Counted from the stretch's first letter, positions 34,504 through 47,189 are shown. The stretch is 64,000 bases of DNA from Antedon bifida (GCA_963402885.1 OY727094.1:11410501-11474500), one strand, 5' to 3'. The notes: generated by a model from the sequence alone, not told the origin. Translations and numbers: made by a program.

Positions 34504-36480
34504 TCATAGAGTCTGGTGTAGGCCACTTTCTTCCGGTCGTTCGCTAATAATCAATTTACGTGCTATCTTAAGTCTTAAATTGTAAATCAACCAAACTAAT
34601 GCCTGACAAACAAAAACACCAGCAGCACAACCAAGTATAGAGAACACGGCATTAACGGGGTTGTTCTCGTAGTCAATTATCGGATAAATATACGGGTTAC
34701 CAGCTGTATCGGTTCCTCCCGCTGCCCAATAAATGACTGTAAAAAATAGATAGATTGATCCATAGCAGAGGGGGTATGCTACATGAATTAAACGTACAGG
34801 TGTAGCTGACAAGAACGTTTCTACGATGCCAACCAATGACGTTAGCGTATGTACGTTGAGATCAATAAAAAGAGAATCAGAGTCAGCAGAATATAGAGCT
34901 GCCCAGTAAACGACGGTGACAATAATTGAAAAGTTAACTGAGATGTAAAATAGAAACCATTGTAACTTTTGTTTAAATTGTAACTGTATTTCTTCAGAAG
35001 GTTCTGGTACAAGTAGGCTATCTGGAAAATATAAAAACACGTCAAAGTGCATATGGTCATAATATGTAAAACTAAGGCCTACTCCTGCCAACGTTTGAGC
35101 TTTGAGAATTTACCGGTCCAGGTTGCATTTTTTTTTTTGTAATCCTAAGGCAGAACTGGTGAATTATTCATGAAAATAATTATAGCATAAATTGAGACCG
35201 TGTGTGGTGGTAGCATCATGGGCGTAGGCTGGGGAGGAGAGTGCACGTTAGTAGTAGCTGGTGATTAGTTGAGAGAGATTATTTAGAGGGTTAGGTTCAG
35301 TTAAATTTAGGAAACTTATGTCAGCTGCAATTTGTTCACATACAATATAATCTATTACCATGCCTATTCAAGATTCTGCCTTAATTTGATAGAAAAAAAA
35401 GATATTGAGCGCAGGTGCTTTCTAAAACGTGGAACAGTTTTTAAATGTCCAACGAGCTTCAATGTTTCACTGATGTGCTTTATTGGATATGGCGCCGGCA
35501 TTTTAATTTTCGCTGTGCATTTCCTATATGTGACGCAGCAAATAAATGCCTCGCTACGACGCGTTGTTGAATGTGGCGTAGCAATGAAATGTCCGAATCT
35601 TTATGAATAATGGTGCAGTATTCAAATGCCGCCGCCCTAGCAGTGGCGTAACGGCTATCTCATTGGCTAAATCCTCATGCCTCCAATCTATAATTGGTGC
35701 GGTGCTCCGGTTATTCATCACTATCAATTACAGCAACCGTACGGTAAAATATGATAATTACCAAATAAATATTTATAAATAAAAATAATACAAACCTTCT
35801 CTACGTCGGAAGACGAAATAATAATACACGCCACTATTGTACGACGCTACCAAAAGATAACACGTGACCACAATGAATGTCCAGTTAGTAAGGTAGATGA
35901 AAAAACTCCCTCCAAAATCAGTCACTGAAGACGGGATGTACCAGAAATTAAATCCAACAAAATAAAGAGTTATAATAAAACGCCAGATGCTAAAAATATG
36001 CGGGTTGAGACCTGAAAACTGAACAGATAATGTTTTATGTGTTATTAGTTTACTAATTTTAGGCCGTACGTCTAAACTACAAGACGGATTTTTCCCCAAA
36101 TTCAAATCCTTAGGCCTACATAAATATGCAATAAAGTTGCAGAATGTCTTAGCTTGGTCTATTGGCCTCAGATGATGCTAACGTTTCGTAAACACATCCT
36201 CAGACGCTACTGCACTTTCGCACCTAGATTAGACAAAATAACTTGCATAGATTAGGGTTTATGTTTATGTTCAGATTTTAACCACTGAAAGCATTGCCGT
36301 AAACCCTGAAGAAACTTAGTAGGTGCTACATAACATTAACAAAAATCGTGCTCGCCGCTGTAGGCCTGTACAATTCCATTCTGAAATATCTTGACAATGA
36401 CTTACCTGTGACGTTACAAAAAGACGTTTATTATCAGAGTTAAATTTTAGAAGTTTACAGCTAAATCCTCGTCCTTCCAT
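34504..36480 (-). CDS. Rolling-stone-like multi-pass membrane protein, copy 3
   Basis: Exons 36480-36406 (25 codons, MEGRGFSCK), 36018-35796 (223 nt) and 35021-34504 total 816 nt, 271 residues. It is the close sister of copy 2: exons 2 and 3 are nearly the same at nucleotide level. Motifs PVRLIHVAYPLCYG, AAGGTD and PIIDYENNP are intact. Its C-terminus (GLHQTL) is read in a different frame from copy 2 because of a one-base difference inside a TAGGCCTA-like word about 30 nt before the stop. All splice sites are canonical. Confidence 0.9.
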
Positions 36481-36489
36481 GCTGGCTCA

Positions 36490-37100
36490 TTCAAGTCACG
36501 TGAATACGGTCAAGGGTATCTATTGTAAGCTTGTACCGTCAAAATAAACACACACCGTTGTTCAAACATTGTTTGAGTTTAGTATTTGGTGAATCATAAT
36601 GCCCGAGAGTACATTGATATATACTCTAAGATAAAGAATTCTTATCTGTGTTGTTGCTATTTTCATGACCCTTATTATACCCAACCACTCACAGCTAATT
36701 CTATAAGTCAAAAATGTTATTTATTAACATAAATAGCCGTAACTCAATAAACTCATCTGAAAATGATTATTATGCTAAAATGAATTTTTTTTATTATAAT
36801 AATGCATATATGTCATAGTTCTTCAGTGCTGTATCTTTACGTACACACCTGTTAGGAGCCTCATCATAGGAATATTTGGTAACAGCATCTTAATATAATT
36901 TGTATCACATGTGGTGCCTGTATCAGATTAAATGTAAAGTAGGTTACGTTATATAATACATGGGAACAACAAACATTGTGATGTTGTAGGCCTATACCAA
37001 ATATTCCCATGAAACGGGTGTAGCGTCATTGGTTGCAGTCTTATTATCTCACAAATTATATGTCACTATCGTTGTTAGGTACGGGTCGTTAACTTTATTT
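36490..37100. other. 5' flank of rolling-stone-like copy 3
   Basis: AT-rich upstream region. The first 150 bp resemble the upstream region of copy 2 (for example TTCAAACATTGTTT and GGCTCA near the start codon), so promoter sequence was duplicated with the gene. No TATA box position can be argued. Confidence 0.4.
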
Positions 37101-37104
37101 TAAG

Positions 37105-37486
37105 AGCTGTGGCGGCCGCCACATAATTATCTGGTGGCCACTTGATTATCTGTCTGTATTTTGTCAACAAGTATGTTTGCGTTGACATATGAAAAATAAA
37201 ACGTATGAAAATAAAAAACGGAAAATACAATGTTGACGCGAGATTTGACGACAAAATCGCTCTAAAACTATTGGTGAAAATGCAATTCTAAACACTCATA
37301 TTTTCTATAATTTACACTATCTTGGGGCTGGTTATGCTTGGATAGGACTTGACCTGGGCTAAGGGTTGGTGTTTATGACTTGTAGTAGTGGCTGACTTCC
37401 GTAGCATATGATCGCCTTGCATCCGCCAGATAATTTTAAGTGGCGATCGCCAGATAATTATGTGGCGGCCGTCAGATAATTAAATA
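37105..37486. mobile_element. Inverted-repeat element with CGGCCGCCACATAATTATCTGG ends
   Basis: The left end at 37110 (GCGGCCGCCACATAATTATC) and the inverse at about 37440-37480 form subterminal repeats of about 45 bp. Both are followed by a second CCACTT...ATTATCTG block. The centre is unique AT-rich sequence, with no coding capacity. Confidence 0.65.
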
Positions 37487-38290
37487 ATAAATAACTAAAA
37501 ATTTAATAGTGACCTGAACGGGCTTCCGTAATTAGGCCTACAGTACAAGCAATTTCTGAGAACATTAGACAAATATTCTAAAATGTAAACAAATTTATTG
37601 TCCTAAAGAAAATTTCTTTTGCTATGATAAAAATATATAAAAATTTAATTATTTTATAGGCAAGATTAAGATATTTATTTGTCATATCTCACTGTCAACC
37701 GGCCTACATAGTGATCATGACAATCGGGACTACATGCCGTCGGACATGTGTCCTCTTCTATGTTACACCTGTAGTAAATATTGGAAACGTAATAATAAAG
37801 AGAAATACATGGGTATCAACAATTATTTTCAACTAGGGGGTTAACTATTCCAATGTAAATCATAGCTTTAAAATGAAGCTCCTGTGATCAGACTTATGTT
37901 TTATATTATGTATAAAATATGAATTAACTAAATGCAGATTTCACTTTAAGCGGCTCTTAGGTGCAGACTGATTTCAAATCGAGTGGTCGCGCGTTATGAA
38001 AACTTAAAAATGACTATATTAATTTTTATCTAATGTACTTTACGACCTAATAGTAAATAGATACACATATTGGCACAGATGGCGTTTCATACGTTTAATA
38101 CTTGAGCTCTTATCACAGATGTAATAATAAATAATAAGAGACTTGGGGCAAGTTTACTAATAATTTATACCAATATATAGATTTCATTACGGTGTTTAAG
38201 CTAGTAAATAATAAAATCTTTGCTTTAAGGAACTCTATTACTTACAATTTAATGCTCTGCTATTCACACAAAGCAGCGCAGTTCTCCTTT
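37487..38290. other. AT-rich intergenic DNA
   Basis: No gene or clear repeat recognised beyond two GGCCTA sites. Confidence 0.4.
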
Positions 38291-38299
38291 ATTAGTTCA

Positions 38300-38630
38300 C
38301 CCTAGAGACGCAACGCGAAGACGTAGACGCAACACAAACGAATTGACCAACAACAAGCGACTTGGGATAATCCATCGCTTGTGATTGGTCAAATTATTTG
38401 TTGCGCTTACGTATACTACTTGCGTTGCGTCAAAGGCCGTGTTTCCGCAGCCAAAATTATCGGTTAATTTTTTAACCAATAAAGTGCGCATGATCAGTTA
38501 TTACCAAAACAACCAGATGCCCAATCACAACGCAACAATAAATTTGTCCTCCAGGTCAAAGCTTAAAAATTATCGCATTTATCCGATAATTATCCGGTTT
38601 GAATGAGATAATTATCGGTTATAATCTTTA
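38300..38630. mobile_element. Two adjacent MITE-like elements
   Basis: 38300-38430 carries opposed AGACGCAACGCGAAG and CTTGCGTTGCGTC words flanking TTGACCAA and TTGGTCAA. 38440-38630 starts GCCGTGTTTCCGCAGCCAAAA and is full of TTATCGGTTA words, matching 4300-4480 in opposite orientation. They are non-coding. Confidence 0.5.
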
Positions 38631-38812
38631 TTAGCGTGTACGTACTGCAGTACATTCTATTCGTTCTATTAATAGACCATATTAGGCATACATATTACAA
38701 ATGGAATTTAAAAAGAATGTCAATTTTAAAATCATTGTTTCTTACGGAAAAAGAAATTCTGATGTTAACGGTTATTGATAATACCACAGCAGTTCAGACA
38801 ATGGTATGTATC

Positions 38813-41800
38813 TTACTCGATTCTGGATTTTTCATACAGTTCTGTATTTGAAATTGTAACCAAGTGGCTGCGTTCCGGTTCTTCGACCTTACGCTGGTCC
38901 GGTTTCTCATACAAATCAGTATTCTGAAATGTAATTGACTCACCACGTTCAAAATCACTCTTAGACTCCACTGAATCTTCACTTGTAGGGGAGTTTAAAA
39001 CGCTCTCTGGTCGTCGTGGTGGTGGCGGCTTTGGCGCAACGTCAGCATACGAATAATCATAGGCTTGTGATGTACGTGTGCTCTTATATTCCCCATGTGA
39101 CATCATTCCATCTTGCACCTCCATATACCCAACTGATTTAGGGTTGTCTTCTTGTTTGACGATAACAGTAGGATAGATGTGCGATGTGTCTTCATCTATC
39201 TTATTGTACGTATTTTGAAGCGTCATTTCATACATATGTTTTCCTGGTTCCTTACCATACGCATCTTTTGCGAGCTTACTTTCTTCAATGGTACTGTATA
39301 TGTCTCCACCTCTAATCGTAACAATGATCAATTAAGAAAACGTTAGCAATAGGAATACACATAATATATAGGCCTAATAATGTATTTGATTTATTTGGAA
39401 GCTACACTTTTTAAACAATGGCACGTTTATTATTTCTAGATTTAGAATTACAAAATATCATACACCGTCTTTATATGACCAGCATGATATACAATAGGAA
39501 GCTGCAGTTTTGCGTATGAGTATTTTGTGTATTACAGTACCGTACTGATATAATATAATGATTCAGCAGATGTCTAAATACAGTACAGCTAGCGCAGCGA
39601 GACGTCAAGGTTTGTTTTCCAGTTGACTTTTAGAGCCAATTTCAAGGTAGGCCTACGTCGACTCTCTATTCTCAACAATGAATTAACTTTTTTTTCGTAA
39701 ATAAGTTGGGGACTCCTTATGTGAAGATAGCCGAACTACTTCCTAAGTATAACATAACCTAACCCTCTAAATAATCTCTCTCACTATAAAGTAAAAAAAA
39801 ATAATTTTGCTCATGGGATTCGAACCCTATACATCTACATGCAAAGTCCATAGTCTAACCCATTCGGCTACATAGATGACTCGACCGAAAGTGTTTGCAT
39901 TATTGATTGTAGTTATATTATTATATCAATTACGTCACACCTTATGGATATGACTAACGAATATTTATATCGTTTTATGAGGGGTTCTCAGAAATAACTG
40001 GGTTTTCCTTTGTTCTTTCTAGGTAACCTTTGTTCAGAAGACGATTAAAGCAGGCTATCCAAAATGTTTATAAACTTGTTGCAGAAGCTATTTATATTAG
40101 CATTTATTTTGTATCAGGCCTAGTAATTATAATATTTCCTTGAATATCTTGAACGCGTCATATGAAAATTACCAAAAATATGTCTTGTTATTGATTTATT
40201 GATGTTGATATTTTGATATATTCAAAATTATGTTATCGATCATTAACCGTATAACTAAACTATAAGAGTTCTGATACCTGTGAAAAAGTATTTACCATCA
40301 AATAAATCGTTGCTGAACAATCAGTGAATTCATTTCATTATACGTAATTTGAGAATAGGTTATAAAAATGCACGCCCTTCCTTTGTTTACCATAATAAGG
40401 AAAACTAATGTTATACTTACTGTTCCTTTCGACTGGATTGTGTTACATCGTCTATTCCTTTAAATTCCTGAATTAATAATAAAACATTATTTAGAACCGT
40501 CCATTATCAACTACTTATAATTTACCGATCACCATATTCACATTGCATGCGATCGCCACATAATAGCTGCGCAGAAAAACACATGACGTTATATTGAACA
40601 ACAACGTACGGGGGAATTATTCATACGTATGCAAGCTATACATACTACGGCACTGACATAAATACAAACACCGTTGCTGTATTTTTAACGTGACTACGAA
40701 TACGGTTGGTGAAAACTTAGTTTAAGTTCTAGACGGATTTTTTACTTATATTAATAAAATGATAAAAATTAATATTGTCACTCTTCCTGACAAGTCTTAA
40801 CTGTGCTTCGATGTTATCATAATTAAATACGCATTCGTCTTGTCAACTGCGAGATATTATATATAGGGTATTTGCTACAAGGTTCAGGGGTGAGATTTAT
40901 CGAACCTGTATAGCGGCTTTATTCAAATTTTCACATAAGCACGTCTTAGCTAATTTTACTTAAAGAAATAACTCGTGATAGAAAGCAATTTCATGATAAG
41001 CGTTGGTAATAACAGTTATAATGCAGCAGCAGGCTATTGGGAGTAAGTAATGCTAGATAACCTTACCTTGTGTAGCAACTTGTCCAATCTCTTACGAAAT
41101 ACAAACACCGACACAATTGAATTTGAAATTTCAAATAGAGCACTTAGGACCGAGTATGTTAAGAAAATACTACTGAAATTCTGCAAACAAAATTAATAAT
41201 AAAGTTACTTTAATACAAAATACTATTACCAGAAGGATTACAAACTTATAATTAGATCAGGGAGATGTAAACTAATTATTTTACATTACCCTGATTAGAT
41301 CTGTATTTGAATTATTGTATGTAGCCTAATTATAAGGTTCTAGACGGCGATTGGCTTAATAGTCATAAATAGAAAACAACTGACATTTTGGAAACAAAGG
41401 ATAATACAGTTACTATATACTTCAAGATACTTCTTCAACAGAACTAATATTTAAAACTGTTGATGATTATGTCTTTTAAAATCTGTATTTTCAAGTATTA
41501 CGCATCGGGTCTATAGGTTGTAAACGGCGGTTGGTTTAATTTTTTTTAAACGAAAAACACTTTGGACTACGCGCCGTGTAATAATTATACTTAAGTTGGA
41601 ATGTTATAGTTTCAGACAAAAATCAAAACTTGTGTAATTTTACCAACCTCGGTATGATCCTAAATCTTAAAATCATTCTGCGCATGCTCAAATAATGTCG
41701 TATTTAAAGGACTACTCACAAATTCAGAGGTGTCCATGAATGATATGACGATAATTACAATGACGACTATCAGCAAACCGGCAGCTACACCACAAACAAC

Positions 41801-43528
41801 TGATAGGATCATGTACCACTTCATCTATTTAAAAAGAAGTTAAACCATTAAAAGTTATCTGCCAACACACACATAGGCCCTACATTATTTAGCAAATTAA
41901 CGGTTTAGAAACAAATATTATTGCGTATGTAGAGTAAAATTTCCTCACAATTCCCAACCTAGTTTCCGGGTAGTCAAATGCTCATCTTGATATACTACCT
42001 AACTAACTATAACTACCGTTAACTAACTAACTATAACTACCGTTAACTAACTAACTAACTATAACTACCGTTAACTAACTAACTATAACTACCATTAACT
42101 AACTAACTATAACTACCGTTAACTAACTAACTATAACTACCGTTAACTAACTAACTATAACTACCGTTAACTAACTAACTATAACTACCGTTAACTAACT
42201 AACTATAACTACCGTTAACTAACTAACTATAACTACCGTTAACTAACTAACTATAACTACCGTTAACTAACTAACTAAGGAAATGCATAGCAGTTCTTTA
42301 TAACAGAGTTTGCCTACTTTTTATGACCCTTTGTACAGTATAATATTTAATCAAATGAATGTCTTGCATGTCACTGAACTTTAAAAGCTTTAAATCACAA
42401 AAAAACCATGGATTAATGAATAGGCAAAAACGAATGAATTAAATGAATGAATTACTATACTAGAAAAAATAAAGCTGTGGATCTCAGTTAATATATAACA
42501 TCTAAATTAAAAAGTAATAGTGAAGAGGCAGAATAGTCTTTATAAAATATCATCTAAAAACCTACTAAACGAATGCTTGCATGTTTGGTCGATGCTTTTA
42601 TTCCCCAAATTCCTGTGGTGAGGGCAATCTATATGAAAACAAAACAATGTTAATACATCTTATCGATATTATCTTATCATATCGATCAATTTGCAGTCGT
42701 TACGAGAAAAAATCACTATGGATCAATATTTTAAAAGATGACATGACAAGATCTGACTCCCGTCATCTAATCATCCCTTTCAAAAGATGAGGACATATGA
42801 CATCCAGTATCTTGTCAACCGATCATCTCTTCTAAATGATCTAGATATGACAAGATCCATGTATCTCGTCTGTATCAGATACTCTCTACTCTCTTTTATG
42901 ATTGATCTAACGGATATGCACGACGCGTTAGTTATCTTAATATCCTGGGTGTTTATTTTGAGCTTCTGTAAATCACAAATCTATCAAAACACTAAATAGT
43001 ACGATAATACCAACAAACTAAAATATTGGTAGGCCTACACATGTGCTAACGAGTGTAGATATTCGTGGATTCCGGGTACACAACATTCACGACAGTTGTT
43101 TCTATCAATAGTGACTCGACTATGATTAAATCCCTTAAGGGATAGGGACGACATTTTTACATTAAATATGAGAAACTGCAGGGTGTTGCTGTTATCGGAA
43201 TGGTTGTATTACATCTTTTTACTTAAATAATTAAAGAGTAGCGGAGAAAATAGGAGCTGCTTCCCGCGATAAAATCTGACATTACTTTAAGTTATGCTTA
43301 TAACCTAGACCTTTACCGATACAGTACTACCGTTTTGTATACAAACAAAATTAGACCTACCATCGTATTAAGTGCAAGAGCAATTGTAATCGCAATACTT
43401 TCCGCATATTCGTTGATAAATGGTACAATGACTGCGTCAATCAGGTACATGAACGATATCACGATGTGTACATAAGCTGTCTGCCTGTAATTACCTTGTG
43501 GTTCCATTGTTGAAGGCATTTTCGTCAT
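38813..43528 (-). CDS. Putative four-helix membrane protein with long tyrosine-motif cytoplasmic tail
   Basis: Five exons: 43528-43361, 41824-41720, 41180-41067, 40467-40421 and 39311-38813, 933 nt, 310 residues, all AG/GT with agreeing phases. Hydrophobic segments lie at about residues 16-38, 45-61, 63-86 and 93-118. Residues 119-310 are hydrophilic with 12 tyrosines: DIYSTI, HMYEMT, NTYNKI, HIYPTV, VGYMEV (fits the ITIM pattern V-x-Y-x-x-V), SYADV, and a duplicated NT(D/E)LYEK unit. There is also a PPPPRRP proline motif suited to SH3 domains. NKI and PTV tyrosines are spaced as in an ITAM, except Val at the last position. Architecture recalls MS4A-type or other tetraspan signalling proteins, but I see no sequence match. 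The tail is one exon. Role in signalling is inference. Confidence 0.72.
39810..39882 (-). other. tRNA-like sequence, probably pseudogene or SINE head
   Basis: The minus strand has an A-box-like TAGCCGAATGGGTTA, a B-box GGTTCGAATCC and a T-run just after it. However, the 7-bp acceptor stem does not pair and the anticodon stem is poor. I therefore do not call a functional tRNA. It lies in the intron before the last exon of the tetraspan-like gene. Confidence 0.4.
41990..42280. repeat. 24-bp tandem repeat
   Basis: About 12 copies of TAACTAACTAACTATAACTACCGT (24 bp), nearly identical, with small variation in the number of AACT steps at the left end. It lies in intron 1 of the tetraspan-like gene. 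Confidence 0.95.
42281..43360. other. Intron 1 of the tetraspan-like gene, right part
   Basis: Contains ATGACAAGATC/AGATGA words repeated between 42730 and 42860 and short open frames with no support. No exon was found between 41824 and 43361. Confidence 0.45.
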
Positions 43529-44367
43529 CTTTGTAATAACAATATAGTATTTCGACTAAGAAAAAACAGCGTTGAAGAAGCTGCAAAAGCAAAACAATAT
43601 TCAGAATATACAGTGAATCAACTTTGTAGCCTATACAAAGCAAATCACTATTTTGGATGTTTTCCTCAATCTATACTTCAGATAATGCCACAGTATTTGG
43701 ATAATTTCGTGTTTTATTAGGAAAAACTCACCTTTTAAAGTGCTAAGGAAACACGTCAGAGATGATTCCTAGGAAATATAGATCTGCGGTTTCGTTATAA
43801 TAAGTATATACATAATAGTATTTTATGTTATTGCTTCCTTGTTTTGAAATGTATTTTTTCAACTATTAATTTCTGTATAATTGTAGAAACATGATGCTAA
43901 TTAGCTATTGAGATTATGTAACATAAACACACAACAGAGAACAGAACTCATCAAACGAATGGTTAATGTGCCTTACGCTTGAATGAACAATTTTGAATAT
44001 TTTTGTTTTTTGTAAAATTGGAATCTGTAACTATAACAAATAGGCCTATTCATTGGTTGAAACAGATTGAGTTTATTGATAAGGTTTATAGATTAATAAA
44101 AATCACAAATTTCCTAAAGAACCTATTGCACTATTTTGTATTTCCTTGCGTCTATTTTAAATTTTAGGAGGAGACTATCCGTCTTTTGGCACACTATTCG
44201 TTTGATTTCCCGGGCTTTGTCACCTACAGTACCAATTACGTAACAATCAACCATCCAACATTAACATTAACTACAAAATCGGGGTAATATGCCTACTCAG
44301 GGTAATACCACTAAATGTCTATTAACATAACAAGAATCCACTAAGGTAACAAACTTCAACCTCTGAA
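43529..44367. other. 5' flank of the tetraspan-like gene
   Basis: AT-rich. A possible non-coding first exon is implied by the AAG immediately before the start codon at 43528 but could not be located. No other gene. Confidence 0.4.
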
Positions 44368-44464
44368 TTGGTTCCCACTTAAGCACACCGTAGTAATTTT
44401 ACCGATCGTGATCGGTTAACTTAGGCTACAACTGTGTTGTGTTGCTACCAACTAGGAACCAATC
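44368..44464. mobile_element. GGTTCCCACT-type MITE, short copy
   Basis: Starts TTGGTTCCCACTTAAG and ends CTAGGAACCAATC, inverted. The interior has the small palindrome ACCGATCGTGATCGGT. Confidence 0.6.
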
Positions 44465-44466
44465 TT

Positions 44467-44636
44467 AAGGGTCTTTCACACCTGTTCCGTCATGGTTCCG
44501 GTCCGGCGAATCGAACATCAATGCTCCACGCGGCTATGCGCCAATCGATATGCCGCGTGAAAACGAAACATTGACGTTCGATTGGATTTTCCGGCGCCGG
44601 ACCGGAACCGTGCCGGAATAGGTGTGAAAGACCCTT
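44467..44636. mobile_element. Foldback MITE with GGGTCTTTCACACCT ends
   Basis: The whole 168-bp unit folds on itself: AAGGGTCTTTCACACCTGTT...GGTTCCGGTCCGGCG pairs with CGCCGGACCGGAACC...AATAGGTGTGAAAGACCC, with only a short centre. It is GC-rich compared with its surroundings. A related but diverged element is at 48035-48265. Confidence 0.85.
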
Positions 44637-45690
44637 TACCATAATAACAATACAGTAACTAGTGTATTACCAGTAGAAGCTTTTTTGTGAGGTGGGTGAT
44701 TTTTGTGGAAATCCTGTTGAAAGTTGTAAATCTTTTACTTTATGTGGTACCTTACTGATTTTTCTTGATTTTGTTTGTTCGTCAATGATCGTCTTTTTAA
44801 AAAACTGTTGGTCTATTGCTTTTGTTCTCAACTTCACCTTTCTTCCTTATTTTCTGTTGACTTTACCTTGTGTCTATCCTTTAATTCTTAATCTTTAGTA
44901 TCTTCAACTTTAATCAAGTTGACAATAATTGATAGTATACTATAGTAACCATTTTTGTTGTTGTATGTTCTAACTTTTTTCAAACCGTATGAAGGATCTT
45001 TATTTTCAACACTAGGCCCATAACATGTTGTTTTTAAAATTTTAAAATTTCATCCTCGACTTTTTTAAAACTGTTTTTTTCTTTTTATGGCTTCTTTTTG
45101 CAAACAAATGTTTACTATGAATGTACTACTATGAAAGACAAAAACATGAAACATGTTTCTCTGTACATTAAATATACTATATATGTACTGTATATTATAT
45201 ACTATAAATATCACATTTTTATTGAGTGTTTCGTAAATTGACATTTATCCCTCATAAAAACGCCAATAGACTGCTGGGTCTGTTGTGGCGCAATTGCAAT
45301 TCAGTTCCCTCCACACACCAAAAGAGCATTCAACCAGCTTTTGATTAACCATGTACACTTCTCTCTCTCCTTCTCAAGCCTCTAGATTGATTGGACAGTT
45401 ACTGCTATCAAACAAATGTTTTGATTGGTTGAATTCGCGACCTACTGCTGACCCACAAAAACATTCTGTCTAAATAAGGGTTTACATGTAAATGTAACTA
45501 TTACAATTTGCAATCGGGATCGACCAGGAAATTGTCAATATTGTTTCATTATGTTCATAGTAATAATAATATTCTGCCCCCTCTGCCCCGATAGGAGATC
45601 ACAAAATTAAACTACACGAGGCATGTCACACCACCTACATTTTTGTCTTTTACAAACATGTTACTGTATCTTTTACAAAAATGGTTTTTA
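44637..45690. other. Intergenic DNA without recognised gene
   Basis: Short open frames only, T-rich between 44680 and 45110. No support for coding. Confidence 0.4.
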
Positions 45691-45699
45691 CAATGTGTC

Positions 45700-46285
45700 G
45701 GTTGAGGGTGATCGATTCATACCAAAATATTTTGGAAAAATTAAGTAGGTCAAGTGTTATAACGTTCGTAAAAGCCAGTCACTTATTCGCCGTAGAGGGC
45801 GTAGACGCAAAAAAGTTCGCGGAACTGGGGTGGCAAATGGTAGAGTAGGTCAAGGGTGATCGATCCATACCAAAATATTTTGAAAAAATTAAGTAGGTCA
45901 AGTGTTATAACGTTCGTAAAGCCAGTTACTTATTCGCCGTAGAGGGCGTAGATGCATAAAAGTTCGCGGAACTGGAGTGGCAAACGGTAGAGTAGGTCAA
46001 GGGTGATCGATTCATACCAAAATATTTTGAAAAAATTAGGCAGGTCAAGTGTTATAACGTTCGTAAAGCCAGTTACTTATTCGCCGTAGAGGGCGTAGAT
46101 GGAAAAAAGTTCGCGGAACTAGGGTGGAAAATGGTAGAGTAGGTCAAGGGTCATCGATCTATACCAAAATATTTTGAAAATATTAAGTAGGTCAAGTGTT
46201 ATAACGTTCGTTAAAGCTAGTTACTTATTCGCCGTAGAGGGCGTAAATGCATAAAATGTTCTTGAACTTTGACCGGAAGAAGTAG
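45700..46285. repeat. 147-bp tandem repeat, four copies
   Basis: Copies start near 45704, 45851, 45998 and 46145. Each contains CAAGGGTGATCGATTCATACC, AGTGTTATAACGTTCGTAAA, TTATTCGCCGTAGAGGGCGTA and AAAAGTTCGCGGAACT. The last copy is the most diverged. The CG-containing words are conserved between copies. Confidence 0.93.
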
Positions 46286-46800
46286 AAGAGGTCAAGGCTA
46301 ACATGTTGGTGCAATAACAACTCAATTAGACAGTTATTACGTATTATTATTATGTCCCTTTAATTGAATTTGAATAAGGAACTAGGAACTAGTAACCAAC
46401 TTCACAGACATGTCCCGTATAGAATGTCTACCTACCTGTTCAAACCCTGCAATACTGAAAGGAAAGTCCGATCCAAGCAATTACTGTATTATTCAATCCA
46501 TATTGTGAGGCTGAACACGGTGTTTCCATCACCAGGGCATCGGAGTCGAGTCTTATAATTTTGTCATTCAAATAAATAATAAACAAAACCCGGAAATATG
46601 GTACAGTATGTATGAAACGCCAGACAAGTCTTTGATCATTATAGCGTAACACCAAGATACTTCATTATATGTTTTTATGCCTACAGATTCTACGTGGGAA
46701 AAGCTACGCGGTTTTCCGCTTACAATTCATAAATACTGTGTATGTACGTTAAAATACAAATTATTGTAATGCATATGTATTAGTTGAATTGAAAGATTGA
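46286..46800. other. Intergenic DNA without recognised gene
   Basis: Overlapping short frames at 46364-46655 on both strands show no family resemblance. Confidence 0.4.
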
Positions 46801-46802
46801 TC

Positions 46803-47112
46803 TTGGTTTCCACTGGGACGTAGACGCAAAGCAAGCGAGTTGACCAATGTTCGAATATTTCATCGCTTGTGATTGGTCAAATCACTTACGCTACGTTACA
46901 TCGTTGCGTTGCGTCTCTAGTTTTGCAGTTTATACCCGCAGATAACCGGTAGCCGCGGTCGCGCATTACTTTATATCCCATCGTGTCACAAAAAAAATTA
47001 ATTATAAAGTTTGATTCCCACTAGGACGTACGATCGAGCAAGAAATTCAAAAAACTGTTTCTTGTCATTGCGCTTACATCTTTGCGTTGCCTCCTAGTGG
47101 GAAACTAAGCTT
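46803..47112. mobile_element. Two neighbouring GTTTCCCACT-type MITEs
   Basis: 46803-46920 starts TTGGTTTCCACTGGGACGTAGACG and ends CGTTGCGTCTCTAG, with opposed TTGACCAA/TTGGTCAA. 47010-47112 starts TTTGATTCCCACTAGGACG and ends CCTAGTGGGAAACTAAGC. Both belong with the 26321 family by end sequence. Confidence 0.6.
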
Positions 47113-47189
47113 AAACTGACCGTGTAATTGAATTGAACTAAGAAATAAACAAGGCCAACAGCCATTAAGTCGCGTGCTACAATGCATAG

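Noticed and set aside
39810..39882. Functional tRNA gene
   Set aside because: A and B boxes are fair, but the acceptor stem does not pair and the anticodon arm has mismatches.
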